Assembly: GCF_009905375.1 (NCBI RefSeq)
Contig: NC_133647.1
Coordinates: forward strand, 77,118,231-77,182,230
DNA: 64,000 nucleotides
Direction: 5' to 3'
DNA from: Apium graveolens
Lineage: Eukaryota; Streptophyta; Magnoliopsida; Apiales; Apiaceae
Part shown: piece after piece, positions 37,020 to 49,014 of the stretch
Numbering within the stretch: the first letter of the stretch is position 1
How the letters are laid out: the number at the start of each line of letters is the position of its first letter
The notes under the pieces: generated by a model
The model's input: the letters and a program-made list of their open reading frames with translations, nothing else
Told to the model about the DNA's origin: nothing
Database searches by the model: none
Made by a program: the position numbers and the translations under genes

Positions 37020-37899
37020 ACCTCTCAGGTTGGCGAGACACTCTCCCTGACCTACGAATGGGCTATTCCACAGAAGGTTGTTCAGTCAGAACCGGTGTTT
37101 CCACTTGATCCGTAGTAGTTTGTACTTCTTGAACTTCATCAAGTTCAATTTTGCTCCCACTGTTTCCTTCAAGGATAAACTCCTTTTCCAAGAAGGTAGC
37201 ATGTCTGGAGACAAACACCCGATGATCGGTGTAAAAGTAATACCCTAAAGTCTCTTTAGGATATCCCACAAAATTACATTTTACGGATCGATATTCCAGC
37301 TTATCTGGGTCAACTTTCTTGACATAAGCTGGACATCCCCAAATCTTAACGTGTTTAAGACTCGGTTTCCTTTCTTTCCATATCTCATACGGAGTTTGAG
37401 GAACAGATTTGGAAGGCACCTTATTCAGTAAATATACTGAGGTTTCCAATGCATAACCCCATAGGAATACTGGAAGATTTGCATAGCTCATCATGGACCG
37501 AACTATGTCTAACAAAGTTTGATTTCTCCTTTCAGATACCAATCTGGAGGCGTCCACTGGGAGACTATACCATTTACTTTGAGATAATCCAGAAACTCTC
37601 CATTCAAGTATTCACCACCTCGACCTAATCGAAGAATTATAATACTTTGTTTGGTTTGTTTCTTCACTTCATACTTATACTCTTTGAACTTTTCAAAGGC
37701 TTCAGACTTGTGTTTCATCAAACACATATCCTAATCTAGATCTATTATCCATGAAAGTAATGAAGTATGAAAATCCACCCATGGCTTGCGTAGACATTGG
37801 TCCACATACATCTGTGTGTACCATTCCTAGCAAATTTGCAGCCCTCTTTCCATGTCTACTAAATGGAGACTGTAGTGCCACAATGAAGTGAGATTTCCA
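37020..37899 (-). pseudogene. copia integrase, partial
   Basis: Core pieces are recognisable: HTDVCGPMSTQAMGGFSYF near 37830-37770, then [14 protein letters not shown] and, after a stop, [15 protein letters not shown] and WGCPAYVKK. The preceding GAG-pre-integrase zinc finger is missing because protease is followed almost directly by the core. The second catalytic aspartate seems lost: the sequence reads RLGRGGEY where family members have an aspartate before RGGEY. Confidence 0.78.
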
Positions 37900-38376
37900 T
37901 CATCCCTTTTCTTTTATTAGTTTGTTCAATCTGAAGTAAATTATGTCACATTTATACATACCATTATTTAAAGTACCACGTCCATAAAGAATATTATCTC
38001 TAAGAATAGAACATTCATTATTCTCAATAATAAATGAAAATCCAGCCAAGTCTAACATGGGAATAGAAATAATATTCCTCACAATCGAGGGAACAAAATA
38101 ACAATTATTTAAAACAATAGTCTTGCCCGTAGGCATATGTAAATGAAATGATTCTACATCTTCAGCAACAACTCTTGCTCCATTTCCCATCAGTAGAATC
38201 ACCTCCTCTTCCTCAAGAGTCCTACTTCTCCTTAGTCCCTGCAACAAATTGCAGATATGAGAACCACAGGCGGTATCTAATACCCAAGTAGAAATTTTAT
38301 TTAATGACATATTCACTTCTATCATGAACATACCTGAATCAGAAGCGGTAGTCTCACTACCCTTCTTCTTCTTCAA
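37900..38376 (-). pseudogene. copia protease
   Basis: 158 codons with the active site WVLDTACGSHIC, in which D-T-A replaces D-S-G as in many plant copia proteases. It is followed by LLMGNGARVVAEDV and NIISIPMLDLAGF. The domain itself is open but is cut off from complete downstream enzymes. Confidence 0.8.
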
Positions 38377-39167
38377 TTCTGCAAGGTAAACCTTGCAGTT
38401 CCTCTTCCAGTGCCCAACTTGTTACAGTGAAAGCAAACAACTTTGCTCTTGGGGTCTTCAGCTCTTGGTGGAACCGGATTTTCTTCACCTACTTTCTTCT
38501 TCTTGGAAGGATTCCTCTTCCTTTTCTTAGGATTGGAACCTTCACCAATTAGAAGAACAGAACTCTTCTTAGGGGGAAAATTCGATTCAGCAGTCTTCAA
38601 CATGTTGTGGAGTTCAGGAAGGCTGACATCCAACTTATTCATGTGAAAGTTCACAACAAACTACGAGAACGAACTCGGAAGCGATTGCAAGACCAAGTCT
38701 TGGCTCAGCTCCCCATCCATGGCAAAACCAAGTTATCCAAGACGTTCAATCAAATTGATCATCTTAAGTACATGGTCATTCACAGATGATCGCTCAGACA
38801 TCCTACAACCGAACAGCTCCTTCGATATCTCATATCGAGCTGTCCTCCCTGCCACATCATACAACTCTTGTAGATGCATGAGGATAGTGTGAGCATCCAT
38901 ATGCTCATGTTGCTTCTGTAGCTCAATGTTCATGGAAGCTAGCATGATGCATTGAGCAACATTTGCATCATCTACCCACTTACAATACACAACATGTTCA
39001 TCATTATGTGCATCACTAGCAGGTTCAGTAGGCTTAGGTGAGTCAATCACGTATTCCAGCTTCTCAATCCTAAGAACAATTCTCAAGTTTCGAAGCCAGT
39101 CAGCATAATTAGGACCAGTCAACTTGTGAGCATCCAGTATGCTCCTGAGTGATAGTGCAGAAGACAT
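38373..39167 (-). pseudogene. gag: copia gag
   Basis: The likely start is the ATG at 39165-39167 (MSSALSLRSILDAHKLTGPNY), a common plant copia gag beginning. A stop at about 38733 and a frame break follow. The next frame (38654-38373) carries KLDVSLPELHNMLKTAE, a lysine-rich linker and a degraded zinc knuckle CFHCNKLGTG that has lost its later ligands through a frameshift. Confidence 0.8.
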
Positions 39168-40850
39168 AATGTATATTGTAAATTTGTAAATGATGAACAC
39201 ATAACAACACTTAGCAAATATTCAATTTCATTTCAAAACACTATATGAATCGGGTCTTTATTCATAAGTGGCTCCCACTAGTTTATCTAATTTATTCAAC
39301 CCCCTACGTGAAAAAATTAAGCATTCATAATGCTAGTGGGAATAGGGATCCTACATTCCATTACACAACCCCGGCTGTAGCACGAACCGCCATGTAATGT
39401 TCAATAGGCAGACAACTCTTGTCAATTACATCTTATGTTATTCCCTAATCAAACTTTAGCCTCTTGAATAATTGAGTCTCGGCTGTGGCACGATAAACTC
39501 AATATTCTAAGTCAAGTCTAACCCAACATTCCGTACAGTTGAATCAGTCCCCAAAGGCCCACGGCTGTGGCACGTACCGACAATGATTCAAAAATAAGAA
39601 CTACTTTTCTATCATGTTGGAAGGCTATGACCGACACAAGCCCGTTGTGTCATTGTCCAATTACTACTTGATATTATTTAATTTTAGAGCGATTATATTA
39701 CGTTAAAATCATATTCATATTATAAAGAGATTCTTCCTTTTAAATTAAATATTTCAAATCAATAATCAATAATCAAATGATTCCCAGATCGGGTGGAGCA
39801 TTGTCAAGACGCGTCACTTAATAACCCTTTCTTACAGATAGAAATCTGTTGTTGACAGAATCATCCTTTCTCTCATATCGAAAATTCATATTCAATTACG
39901 TGTTTCATAAACACAAGAATCTCATGATTGTATTCATAATATTATTATTAAGGTTATGAAACAATTTCACTATACTAGGTTGTCTAACAAACGCCTTATA
40001 TTCATTTAAGTTCACCTAAATCTATCATCGCATGATAAACTAAGCATATATCATATATATCAACATGAATGAACATCAAGGTAGGCATGTTACATCATCT
40101 AGCATATTGGTCTAAGCATTATACATCTCTATGTATCACATTAAGCATTTAAAAGCAATTAAAACAGTCAAAAACATCTTTAAAACACTTCATGGAATAT
40201 AATCAGTTCAAAACTTTTATACAAACTAAAATTTGATCACTCCATTAGATCCGTCTCGGAAAAACGAATCCAACGATATATTGCACGCCTAAAACGGAGT
40301 TACAAAACTCCCAGAAATCAAATTTAATGTGGACAGTCGGGCTGTAACGCATTACAGGAACGCGTTACAAGCCCTGTAACGCATTCCGGTGATGCGTTAC
40401 AACCCTTTTAAGCCATTAAAAGGTGTAACGCATTCCATGAATGCGCCACAGGGTGTAACGCATTCCCGGAATGCGCGACACCCCCCGTGCTCGCGTGCAC
40501 CACACGCGCCTGCAGCAGTCGCCTGACAGCTTTTCTCGAACGCCGTGCATGTCTTTTCTTTCTCCGTGCATCACAGATTATGCAACAGACAACAGATGTG
40601 CATATATATATACATACTTACAATTCATATATATATATATATATATCTTTATTTAATTACGAATTTAATTACAACAACTTCAAAAATTCATAATAAAAAA
40701 TCTATACATCATAAAATTATGAAAAAAATACTCAGACGATCTACAACACTTGTAGAACCCAGATCAACATTCAAAATTATTCTGAGAAACGGTTTCTCAT
40801 CAGATAAAATTCTGAAATTTTTACCACAGATCTATATGCATACAACCTAT
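39168..40850 (-). other. copia 5' leader, noncoding, repeat-rich
   Basis: 1.68 kb between PBS and gag. It has three copies of ggctgt(a/g)gcacg (39373, 39481, 39563), four 27-bp dyads (40343-40480) and a TA microsatellite near 40599-40645. No open frame of interest. Unusually long for a copia leader. Confidence 0.65.
40343..40480. repeat. four 27-bp inverted-repeat units
   Basis: Units at 40343-40369, 40375-40401, 40424-40450 and 40454-40480. Each starts tgtaacgcatt and ends in a complement such as atgcgttaca, acgcgttaca or atgcgccaca. Each is a near-palindrome, and all four have identical length with different spacers. Confidence 0.88.
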
Positions 40851-40862
40851 GCTCTGATACCA
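40851..40862 (-). other. primer-binding site, initiator Met tRNA
   Basis: gctctgatacca on the plus strand is tggtatcagagc on the minus strand, one base after the 5' LTR. It fixes the orientation. Confidence 0.92.
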
Positions 40863-40863
40863 T

Positions 40864-42527
40864 TGTTGGATTTTAATCGCAGCGGAAGCATGTAAAAGCA
40901 CTTTTACACATATAAAATCCAAATAAAAGCATATAAATCGTGATTAAAACATATAAATCGATTACTAACCTTTAATAGCGATCAAAAAGCAACGATCGGA
41001 GATCCTTAGCAGCTTCTCCTCAAACGTGAAGCACTCCACCGGTATCCACCAAGAAAACGACGTTAAGGAGGAGGAGGAGGTGGAGAGAATTAGGTTTTCT
41101 AAAAACTTTTGGGTTCGGGTTGGGGTTGGAATAAAAATAGGGTTTATAATAGTATATTTATAGGCAAAATTTTTAGCTGAAATTTTCCCATAAAATATTA
41201 TTATTATTAACCCATTTATTATTCTCATTAATAATTAAAACACCTTTTAATTATTAATCCTTTTTTAAACACTTTAGAAATAATTCCCTCTCTTGATTTA
41301 ATTTCCAAAAATTAAATTCTTAATTAATAATATTAAGAACTTTTCTTAATTAATTTATAATCAATTAAATCTCATCTAATCAATTATTAAATTTGCCAAT
41401 TAATTATTTATTTCATAAATAAATAATTATCAGCCATTATTAATTAATTCCTCCACCATTAAATCATTCTCTTTTATGGTGTGACCCTGTAGGTTCAATA
41501 TTAAGCCGGTAGTAGAAATAAATAATAATAAAACTATTTTATCATTATTTATATAAATTCTCCAATTTATTAAATATGATTAATTAATTAATCATATTTA
41601 TTCTACATCGTGAGGGATACTTCTCAGCATATCGCGACTATCCGGATAATACGAATTCACTGCTTAGAATACCAAGAACCTATTCAGTGAATAATTACCA
41701 TACAATAAACTCCTTCTACCCTACAATATCCTGATTAAATACAAGGCATGGAACTTGTGTCAAGCCTATCTAATTTAATCATTTGCTTTCCCATTTACTA
41801 TGCTCAGTTCTATGTAAATTAGAAACTCCTTTCTAATTTCATTCACTCTGGCCAGAGATTCTTGAACTAGCATAAGTGGATCAGCGTTGAACATTCGCTT
41901 CCTTCACTGGAAGGGGTAGATCCTTTATTGATCATACACTATCTTCGTGTACAAATTCCTATACCTAGTAGAGCCCTAATAATTGTCCCTGGAGACTAAG
42001 AACTAAACCAAAGTATAGTTCAGTGTACACAAGATGACTATGATGACCTCAAGTCTAAGGATACTTGTACAACTATCACTATGTGAACAACTGCTGACAC
42101 GTGAGTGAACTCCATCAGTTGTTCAGCTGTGCGAGTCATGTTCAGTGAACTTATTCTATAATAAGCACCTACATACTAGCTATAGTGTCACCACACAAAT
42201 ATCTATGAGAATAGACATCCTTCATAATGAAGCAAGCATAGCATGTACTGATCTTTGCGGATTATTAATTACCAGTTAGTAATCCTATGACCAGGAACTA
42301 TTTAAGTTTAGAGTTATCATCTTTTAGGTCTCACTATTATGATCTTATCATAATCCATAAAAGCTTTACTCTAAACTATGGTATATCTTATTTAAACACT
42401 TAAATAGATAGAGCCCGTAATAAAAACAAAACAAGTCTTTTATTAATATCAATGAAATCAAAACAGATTACATAAAAGTTATTCCTAAATCCTAATACAT
42501 GATTGGACTTAGGACATATTCCTTTCA
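40864..42527 (-). repeat. copia 5' LTR, 1664 bp
   Basis: Pairs with 34694-36355. A TATA box (minus-strand tataaata complementing 41155-41162) lies about 1.37 kb into the LTR, leaving about 300 bases for R and U5. Confidence 0.92.
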
Positions 42528-42532
42528 TGCGC

Positions 42533-43840
42533 CACCTGCACCCCATGGACCGCTAGATGCTACCACTCAGGCTTCTCTTATTGCCAATTATCATATGACG
42601 TTGGGTGGCCTGTCTGAGGCCCGTAATGTTAGGAGTGATCTGTTGGATCGACTTACTGCATCAAGAATTGAGGGCGGGGTACTTCCGGCAGGATTAGCTC
42701 ATAGCATGGACAGGATTGAGGCTACCACCCGTGTTACAGCTAGAGGCCATCTTGAGGGTTAGATTGATCCAGCTCTATTTGCAACTATCTTAGACCTCAT
42801 GACTGCTTTAATGGAGCAGGTTAGGGATGTTGTGCGTGCCCGCATTTCTTGATCCATAATAGTGTGCAGAGTCTGAGCAATCTGACAAGAATTTTATGCA
42901 ACACCGCTTTTGGAGGATTAGCGTAAGTTATGGATGATTAGTTTTAGTGACTAGATGATTATCTATGGTAGTACTTTTGGGATAGAAGCAATCAGATCAA
43001 ATGATATAATTCTCTTTAATATGTTCAGTTGTTGTACCCTCGAACCAATGGTTATGTATATATTCGTTAATTTCAGTTCAGATCAGCCTGGTTATGATAA
43101 GTTCATATTGTTAATTGCACTATTAACACTTAAGAGAGTGTCATGAAGTTTATGGAACTTGAGAATTCATAACTTGCAATCATGCAAGGACGGAACGAGG
43201 GAAAGACTTAAGCAAAGTAAATAAGACAAATATCCAGAGATTCTCAATTTTTTTTTCCAAGCATTATGCCCCCATGAGGAATAAGATTAGGGGCAAAACC
43301 TTGAATGTAATAATCAGGGAAGTCGTAATTAAGCTATAAGGAACCCAGAATATAATGAAGTGGAAAATGAGGATTTTAAATTAAAAGATAACCCCAATTA
43401 TGGGGAGTAGGAAGAAATATTTAGACTGAGAAAACAGAAGTCGAGCAAGATAGGAAGAACCAGGATGGTACTCCTAATGGGCAATCCATGGACCTGCCTA
43501 AAACAAAACTTATACTTTTACCCCTAACCACCACCTTGAGGAAACAATGTGGTGTGAAATTCTTTCAAGACCTTTAAGTCGCTAAGCCCTTAGAGTTCCA
43601 AGGAACAAGATGACCCAGTCGAGGCATGAGCCTGGCTAAAGGAAATATAGGAATCATTTGAGATTCTAAGTGATTGACGAATCACAAAAGACTGTTTTTG
43701 TCACTTACCCTCCTAAGAGAGAGACCACCCGCTAGTGAAAAACCAAGAAAGGCACGGAGCCAGAGGTTAGAATAAACTGATTAAAGTTCAGTCAATTATT
43801 TTCGGGAAAGTACTTCCCAAGGTTATGGAGATAGTGTAAA
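42533..43840 (+). pseudogene. gypsy gag, continued and decayed
   Basis: 42533-42762 continues the N-terminal frame interrupted at 34693. After stops, 43590-43830 retains a capsid trace around gatgacccagtcgaggc and gcctggctaaaggaaat, reading like a DPxEAxxWLKE motif, and later attattttcgggaaagta near the expected end of the capsid domain. The stretch 42852-43590 has no recognisable domain. Confidence 0.55.
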
Positions 43841-46800
43841 AGCTTTAGAGCCAGAACAAAGGCAGACGAGTATGATGAATTAAGAATCTAAGTTGTAAAA
43901 GTTGTCAAGATTCGTTCTGAGGACACGAATCCTGAATGACGGGATGTTTGAAATCAATGATTATGTTGTGTTGGTTCATGAAATAATGATAAGAGAAAGG
44001 AAAATAAAAACGAAACTGAAGTGGAAAGGAATATAAAGGCAATAGAGTTTGAGGAATGATAAGGGAGTTGGGTATGAGGAAACCCTAAAGACTCGTAGCA
44101 ATAGAAATAGAAAAGTATGTAATCGTCAGGATAAGGGTGATTCACCATGAGTTAAAATTGATGGTTGAAGGCATAAAAGATACATATATTTTATCCCCTG
44201 TAAGTTGGGAGGATTCGAGGAAACCTTGAGATAGTTCGAAGGATAAATAATGAGACACGGATAGACCGAGGAGACAAGAAAGTAAGAAATTAGGAAAATT
44301 GGATGAAGGAAGTGAGCTTCAAGAATGTGAAGTGGAAGACCGGTGGCTTGATGCCCAAAAAGGGAGACACCAAGTATAGAAGATATCCCAACATTGAGAT
44401 GACTGTTGAGATAAATAACAAAAGTAAATTAGGAATTATTAAGAAGAAGTTCACGTTGAACACGACCAATATCTTCCAGAACTTCCTTGTTATCGTTACC
44501 AAATTAGGCAAGAAAAGCGGATAACCGTTGTTATCTTTTGGAGGCCATATTTATTGACCTCATTTTGAATACATAAGTTATTGTGAAATTAGGCATATAC
44601 TATCGAGGTGGGAATGATTGAATAAGACACCCTTATCAGGGATATATGACTTGATTTATCCATGGAAGGATGCATGTACCTTTTTAAAGGTGGAATTAAG
44701 GATAGAACATCGGTAACTTAAAACGAATCCTAGGGGAATGCATAAAGGTTGGCATTTCACCCTTAATAGGGATAGTATGAGTTTTGAAAGTATGAATTGG
44801 AAAGGATTAAGGTAATAACAACCTTTAAGAATCAGTGGAGAAATTTTTCAGAATTATATATAGACAATGATTCTGGTATTAATAAATGGTATCTTGATAT
44901 GCCCTGTATCTAGGGAATACAGGAGGAATGATTCAAGGATAACCTTAGAGGTTTTACAAGGAGAAAGGTAATATTCAAAATTCTCAAGAATAAAAATGTT
45001 GATAAAGGAAATATGACGTAATTATAATGATGCCAAGTGGGGCACGTGTTAAACCACGAGAAAGTATGGATCGAACCAGTAAAGGTCGAAATTGTTCAGG
45101 GCAATTAGGACCTAAGATAAAAGATGTTCTAAGTATGATTGAGAGTCAGTCGTGATAGTGATTAACCTCTAAAGACTGAGGCAATAACTTATGGAAAAAT
45201 GGTGATATTTTTTTTAACTCATCAGATTTTAAGGAAAACATCTTCACATAAGCAGTGATTGAAATGAGGTAGAAAATTTATTTGGAGGTGGTTAAAATGA
45301 CATTGACTGTAAGGAAATTTTACTATCAGGAAAGGCCAAAGAGGTGGCCGACACTTTAAAGGTAAGAGGATAATTATAGGCGCTTGTGCCAAAGGAATAC
45401 AGTGATGATGGTTAAAGCTGTGAAGGTTGTATTATGGTTTGGAAGATTGACATTCCTTCTGATGACTGTGCAATACCCAACCGTAATAGTAGTTTGGTAA
45501 AGGTTTAATTTGTGTAATCGCCATGAGCGGGTTATCTATCTTAGAAGGTACTATCTTGAGAATAAGCCTGGACCATGTTTCAAAAGGACTAAACGAACCT
45601 TTGAGTTAAGTCTTCTATCGAAGGCATATGATTAAGAATGGTATTAACCTGCTATCGTTGCTTTGATTGAAACTCTTCTGCAATTTTATCTGCTTCATGT
45701 CATGTATGTATATCAGGATCTAGAATGTTCTTCATGAATCATGAATGGTAATTATGTTACCTCCTCAGAAGAATCCGATACGGCAGGTATGGACTCCGTA
45801 TGGTTAGCTATTAAGACTTCATGGAAAACAAACGACTACAGTAGGTCAACGGTGGACCATAGTAATGCAGGAATGATTCTACGAGTAATGAGCCGATTAC
45901 TTACAACCGTGAGAGTTGTATTGGAATGGATGTTGAGATTGAGTACCACTAATCGTTTCATGTTGACATATAAGTTATCTTTGATAGACTAATTAAGTCG
46001 ATTATCTACCTATTGAATACTTATTCCTTCTTATCAATAGAGAGTCGTATTACTATACGAGGAAGGTTGCAGTGCAAGCATAGGATTCTAGTAACAATGA
46101 TGTCTAGAATGAGATCCCAGATTCGATTTTCGATGTCGAGGGAGTTTCAAAGGTGATTGAGTATAAGATGAAGGAAGAGCATGAGTCCATAGAATGATGG
46201 ACAGAATAGAAAAAATATTTAGGCATGTGAAATGCGATGCTATTATAATTGATGTTGATTTATATACATATATGTTTTGTTCTCCTATGATAAACCTCTA
46301 TAGTTCAGAGGTAGATTTCAAGCCAGATATTTTGTGGCAGTATATTTTATATATATACAATTTTCTTCAAATCATTCTTTTCTCTCCTTTTCATTTTGTA
46401 TAAGCTGAGAAGAACAACCCTTCTAGAAGGGGAGGTATTGCTGAATGACCATCTATCTGTGTGATAGAAGCCTAGTAGGATACCATCTATTGTTTAATTG
46501 CTTGTCAAGTACTAAAGGCTGGCCACCTTCTGTACTAACTATGAAATAGAACAAGTGTTCATGATCATAGTGATCTCTCAATAAATTCTTTTACTTCTAT
46601 ATGAAGGACCAAGCTTTCGAAGATGGAGGCAGCTAGAAAGGAAGTGGTACCAAGTATGGTGGTATTCCGATTCTAACGCGTTAGTGATACTAAGGTTGAC
46701 GTGGTTATTAAAAGGTTATAGAATGCTAACGAGCAAAAGTATAACAGTATAATATTAGGAACGGAAGGTAGTAGCGATTACGAATTGGAAAAGAGTGGGT

Positions 46801-47576
46801 ATTGAGAAGCAAAACCTATATCGCAAAAAGCTATAATAAGAGTCTGTGCAATAGACTTGGAAGAATTTGGAATGATCACTTAACGCGGATGAGTTTTCTC
46901 ACGATAATAGATCTTATGTCAGGTATCGAGATGTCGCCTTATGAGATCCTTGAGGGAAGACAATGTTGATCTCCCTTATGTTAGGATGAAGTTGTAGAGC
47001 GCAAGATGCTCGGACCCGCAGTAGTCTAAAGGACCAAGAATATAATAGATCTAATCAGAGGACGGCTGGGAGTAGCCCAAGATAGACATAAGAAGTATGC
47101 TGATTTGACAATGAAAGGACAAAGAATAGGAAGTAGGGGACCTAGTGCTGTTATAGGTATTCCCTTAGAAAGGATGGATAAGGTTCGGAAAGAAAGGAAA
47201 GCTAAGCCCACGAATTGTTGGACCCTTGGATATATTAAGACGTATTGGGAAGTTAGCAAATGAGCTAGCCCTACCCCCGAACCTGTAGCAAGTTCATAAC
47301 GTGTTCCACGTATCAATGTTAAGGAAGTGTAATTCGGATGCCAGATAAATAGGGGCATATGAGCGCATAGACATGCAACCCGACGTAACCTATATGGAGC
47401 AACCAGGAAGGGTTATAGAGTGAAAAGGAACTAGTTCTTAGGAGAAGGGTTATCAAACTAGGCAGAGTTTGGTGGTAGGACCACAATATGGGAAAATTTA
47501 CTCGAGAGTTAGAAAGCGCAATGCTAGAAAAGTACCCCCAATTGTTTTCTATTTGATTCCGGGACGGAATCCTTTT
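43841..47576 (+). pseudogene. gypsy chromovirus-like pol, heavily decayed
   Basis: Islands survive in the expected order. The end of the RT palm is near 45040-45110 (gggcacgtgttaaaccac and ggtcgaaattgttcagg). RNase H is near 45190-45360 (ggccaaagaggtggccgac). Integrase core is near 46830-47050 (atgtcgccttatgagatcct, then gcaagatgctcggaccc). An integrase C-terminal part is near 47280-47576, including aacgtgttccacgtatcaat, which encodes NVFHVS. Stops and frame changes are frequent throughout. No intact enzyme can be made. 45400-46600 shows nothing I can place. Confidence 0.68.
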
Positions 47577-47589
47577 AAGGAGGGGAGAC
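47577..47589 (+). other. polypurine tract
   Basis: aaggaggggagac directly before the 3' LTR. Confidence 0.85.
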
Positions 47590-47694
47590 TGTAAAAACCC
47601 CAAAATTTTGAACTTTTTGTAACCCTTATGAATAGTGTTTTTGCTGATATTTCTGAACAAGAAAACTTTTCATGCCACACTATGTAGGGGTTCT

Positions 47695-49014
47695 TGTAAG
47701 TCATATGTCATAGCCTATTTGTATATTCGAGGATTCAACTCAACTCAAATAAGAATGTAATAAGTAAATAGTGGATCTACCGTCAGAGAGATCTCACAAA
47801 GTAATATCTGTCAAAGGATTCAGAAACAAGGTTCATCTACAGACTTGAGGAGTTAATTCACTGGAAGAAGTTCAAGAAGTTGATCATGCCTCAGTGATAT
47901 AAATCAAGATCGTGGATTTAATCAAGTGACAGAGATCTCGTCAGGGTATCAATTAATTACAAGGATTTAATCTGAAGAAAATCAAAGTGTCAAAGTCAAG
48001 ACATGAAGAAACGTCACGGAAGTTAGTCACTCATGAACCAGACAGTACATCGAGTGTCAACGTTGAAGTGGTGGAATTGATTCATAATTGACTGTGATTA
48101 TCAGAAGATTTTCAGAAGAATGGTTGCTGCTTAAGATTAGTTTTAATTCTCTATTAATTAATTAAGTCATATAATTTAATTAAGAAAATAAATTATATCT
48201 GCAAAGATTAATTTATTGATTAATTGAATTAATTGATTAATTAATTCTGAATTAATATTAATGATTTTCATAATTTTAATTGGATTAAAATCTGCATTAA
48301 ATCAGCAAGACAATTGAAAATGAACTAGCATGACAATCATGATTGTCATACCGATTGTCATGCTAGGCCATTTTCAATAGTCTCACCGAAAGTTACACTA
48401 GGAGAAGGATTGTCTTTCTAGTTCATTCTGATTGTCATGCTAGTTCATTCAGATTGTCTTGCTAGTTCAATCCATTGTCCTACCGAAAGTCTTGCCAGCT
48501 ATAGGATTGTCATGCCAGTTCAATTCTATTCGGCTGTTGATTAAAAAGAAGCAGAGCAGCAGCAACTCAATCATCCAGAAAAAATACAGAACACATTCAA
48601 GAACAAAGAAAAGAAAGCAGCCGCCTTGAAACATTTTATTTTCTTCTCTGCTTACATCAAGATTAAAATTCTAGTTTGTTAATGTTAAATCCAAACCACT
48701 AGAATTATTTATCTTGTTCTTGTGTAACAATCTAGCGGATCAAAATCCCTAGAACTTAATCTCAAATCGCGTTTAGCATTTGATTCTAATTATTGCAAAA
48801 ATAGAAAAAGTTCATGTCGAATTTATTCTAGATTTGTGATAATTGATTTGAGATTAATACCTTGTAATCGATACAGTTGTTGTAACACCTTTCAAGTTTA
48901 ATAATATTTTTATTTAACTTGAATTTTGTTTCACATTTTTTATTCCGCATTTATTCGATTATTCGGTACCGTTTGTATTCAACCCCCCTTCTACAAACAC
49001 ATTGGGACCTAACA
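47695..49014 (+). mobile_element. solo LTR, 1320 bp, probably copia
   Basis: tgtaagtcatatgtc to gggacctaaca, flanked by perfect target copies gttct (47690-47694 and 49015-49019). There is no PBS, PPT or coding region. The terminus attcaaccccccttctacaaac followed by acctaaca is of the copia/Sirevirus kind. Formed when two LTRs of one element recombined. Confidence 0.9.
48325..48526 (+). repeat. 22-bp tandem repeats and 14-bp inverted repeat
   Basis: Perfect 14-base arms ctagcatgacaatc (48325-48338) and gattgtcatgctag (48353-48366). Then three adjoining 22-mers starting gattgtc (48408, 48430, 48452) and a fourth at 48505-48526. All share gattgtc(a/t)t(g/t)c(t/c)agttca. Confidence 0.9.

Larger units (their letters stand above)
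34694..42527 (-). mobile_element. Ty1/copia element inserted in the gypsy gag
   Basis: 7834 bp, flanked by perfect target copies tgcgc (34689-34693 and 42528-42532). On the minus strand: 5' LTR 40864-42527, PBS, long leader, gag, protease, part of integrase, part of RT, end of RNase H, PPT, 3' LTR 34694-36355. LTRs are 1664 and 1662 bp and differ by about 2 percent by eye. Internal deletions removed the integrase finger and most of RT and RNase H, so it is non-autonomous. Confidence 0.93.

Noticed and set aside
40343..40480. CRISPR-like array from the four 27-bp repeats
   Set aside because: Spacers are short and irregular (5, 22 and 3 bases), the units are near-palindromes in a retrotransposon leader, and the DNA is plant nuclear.
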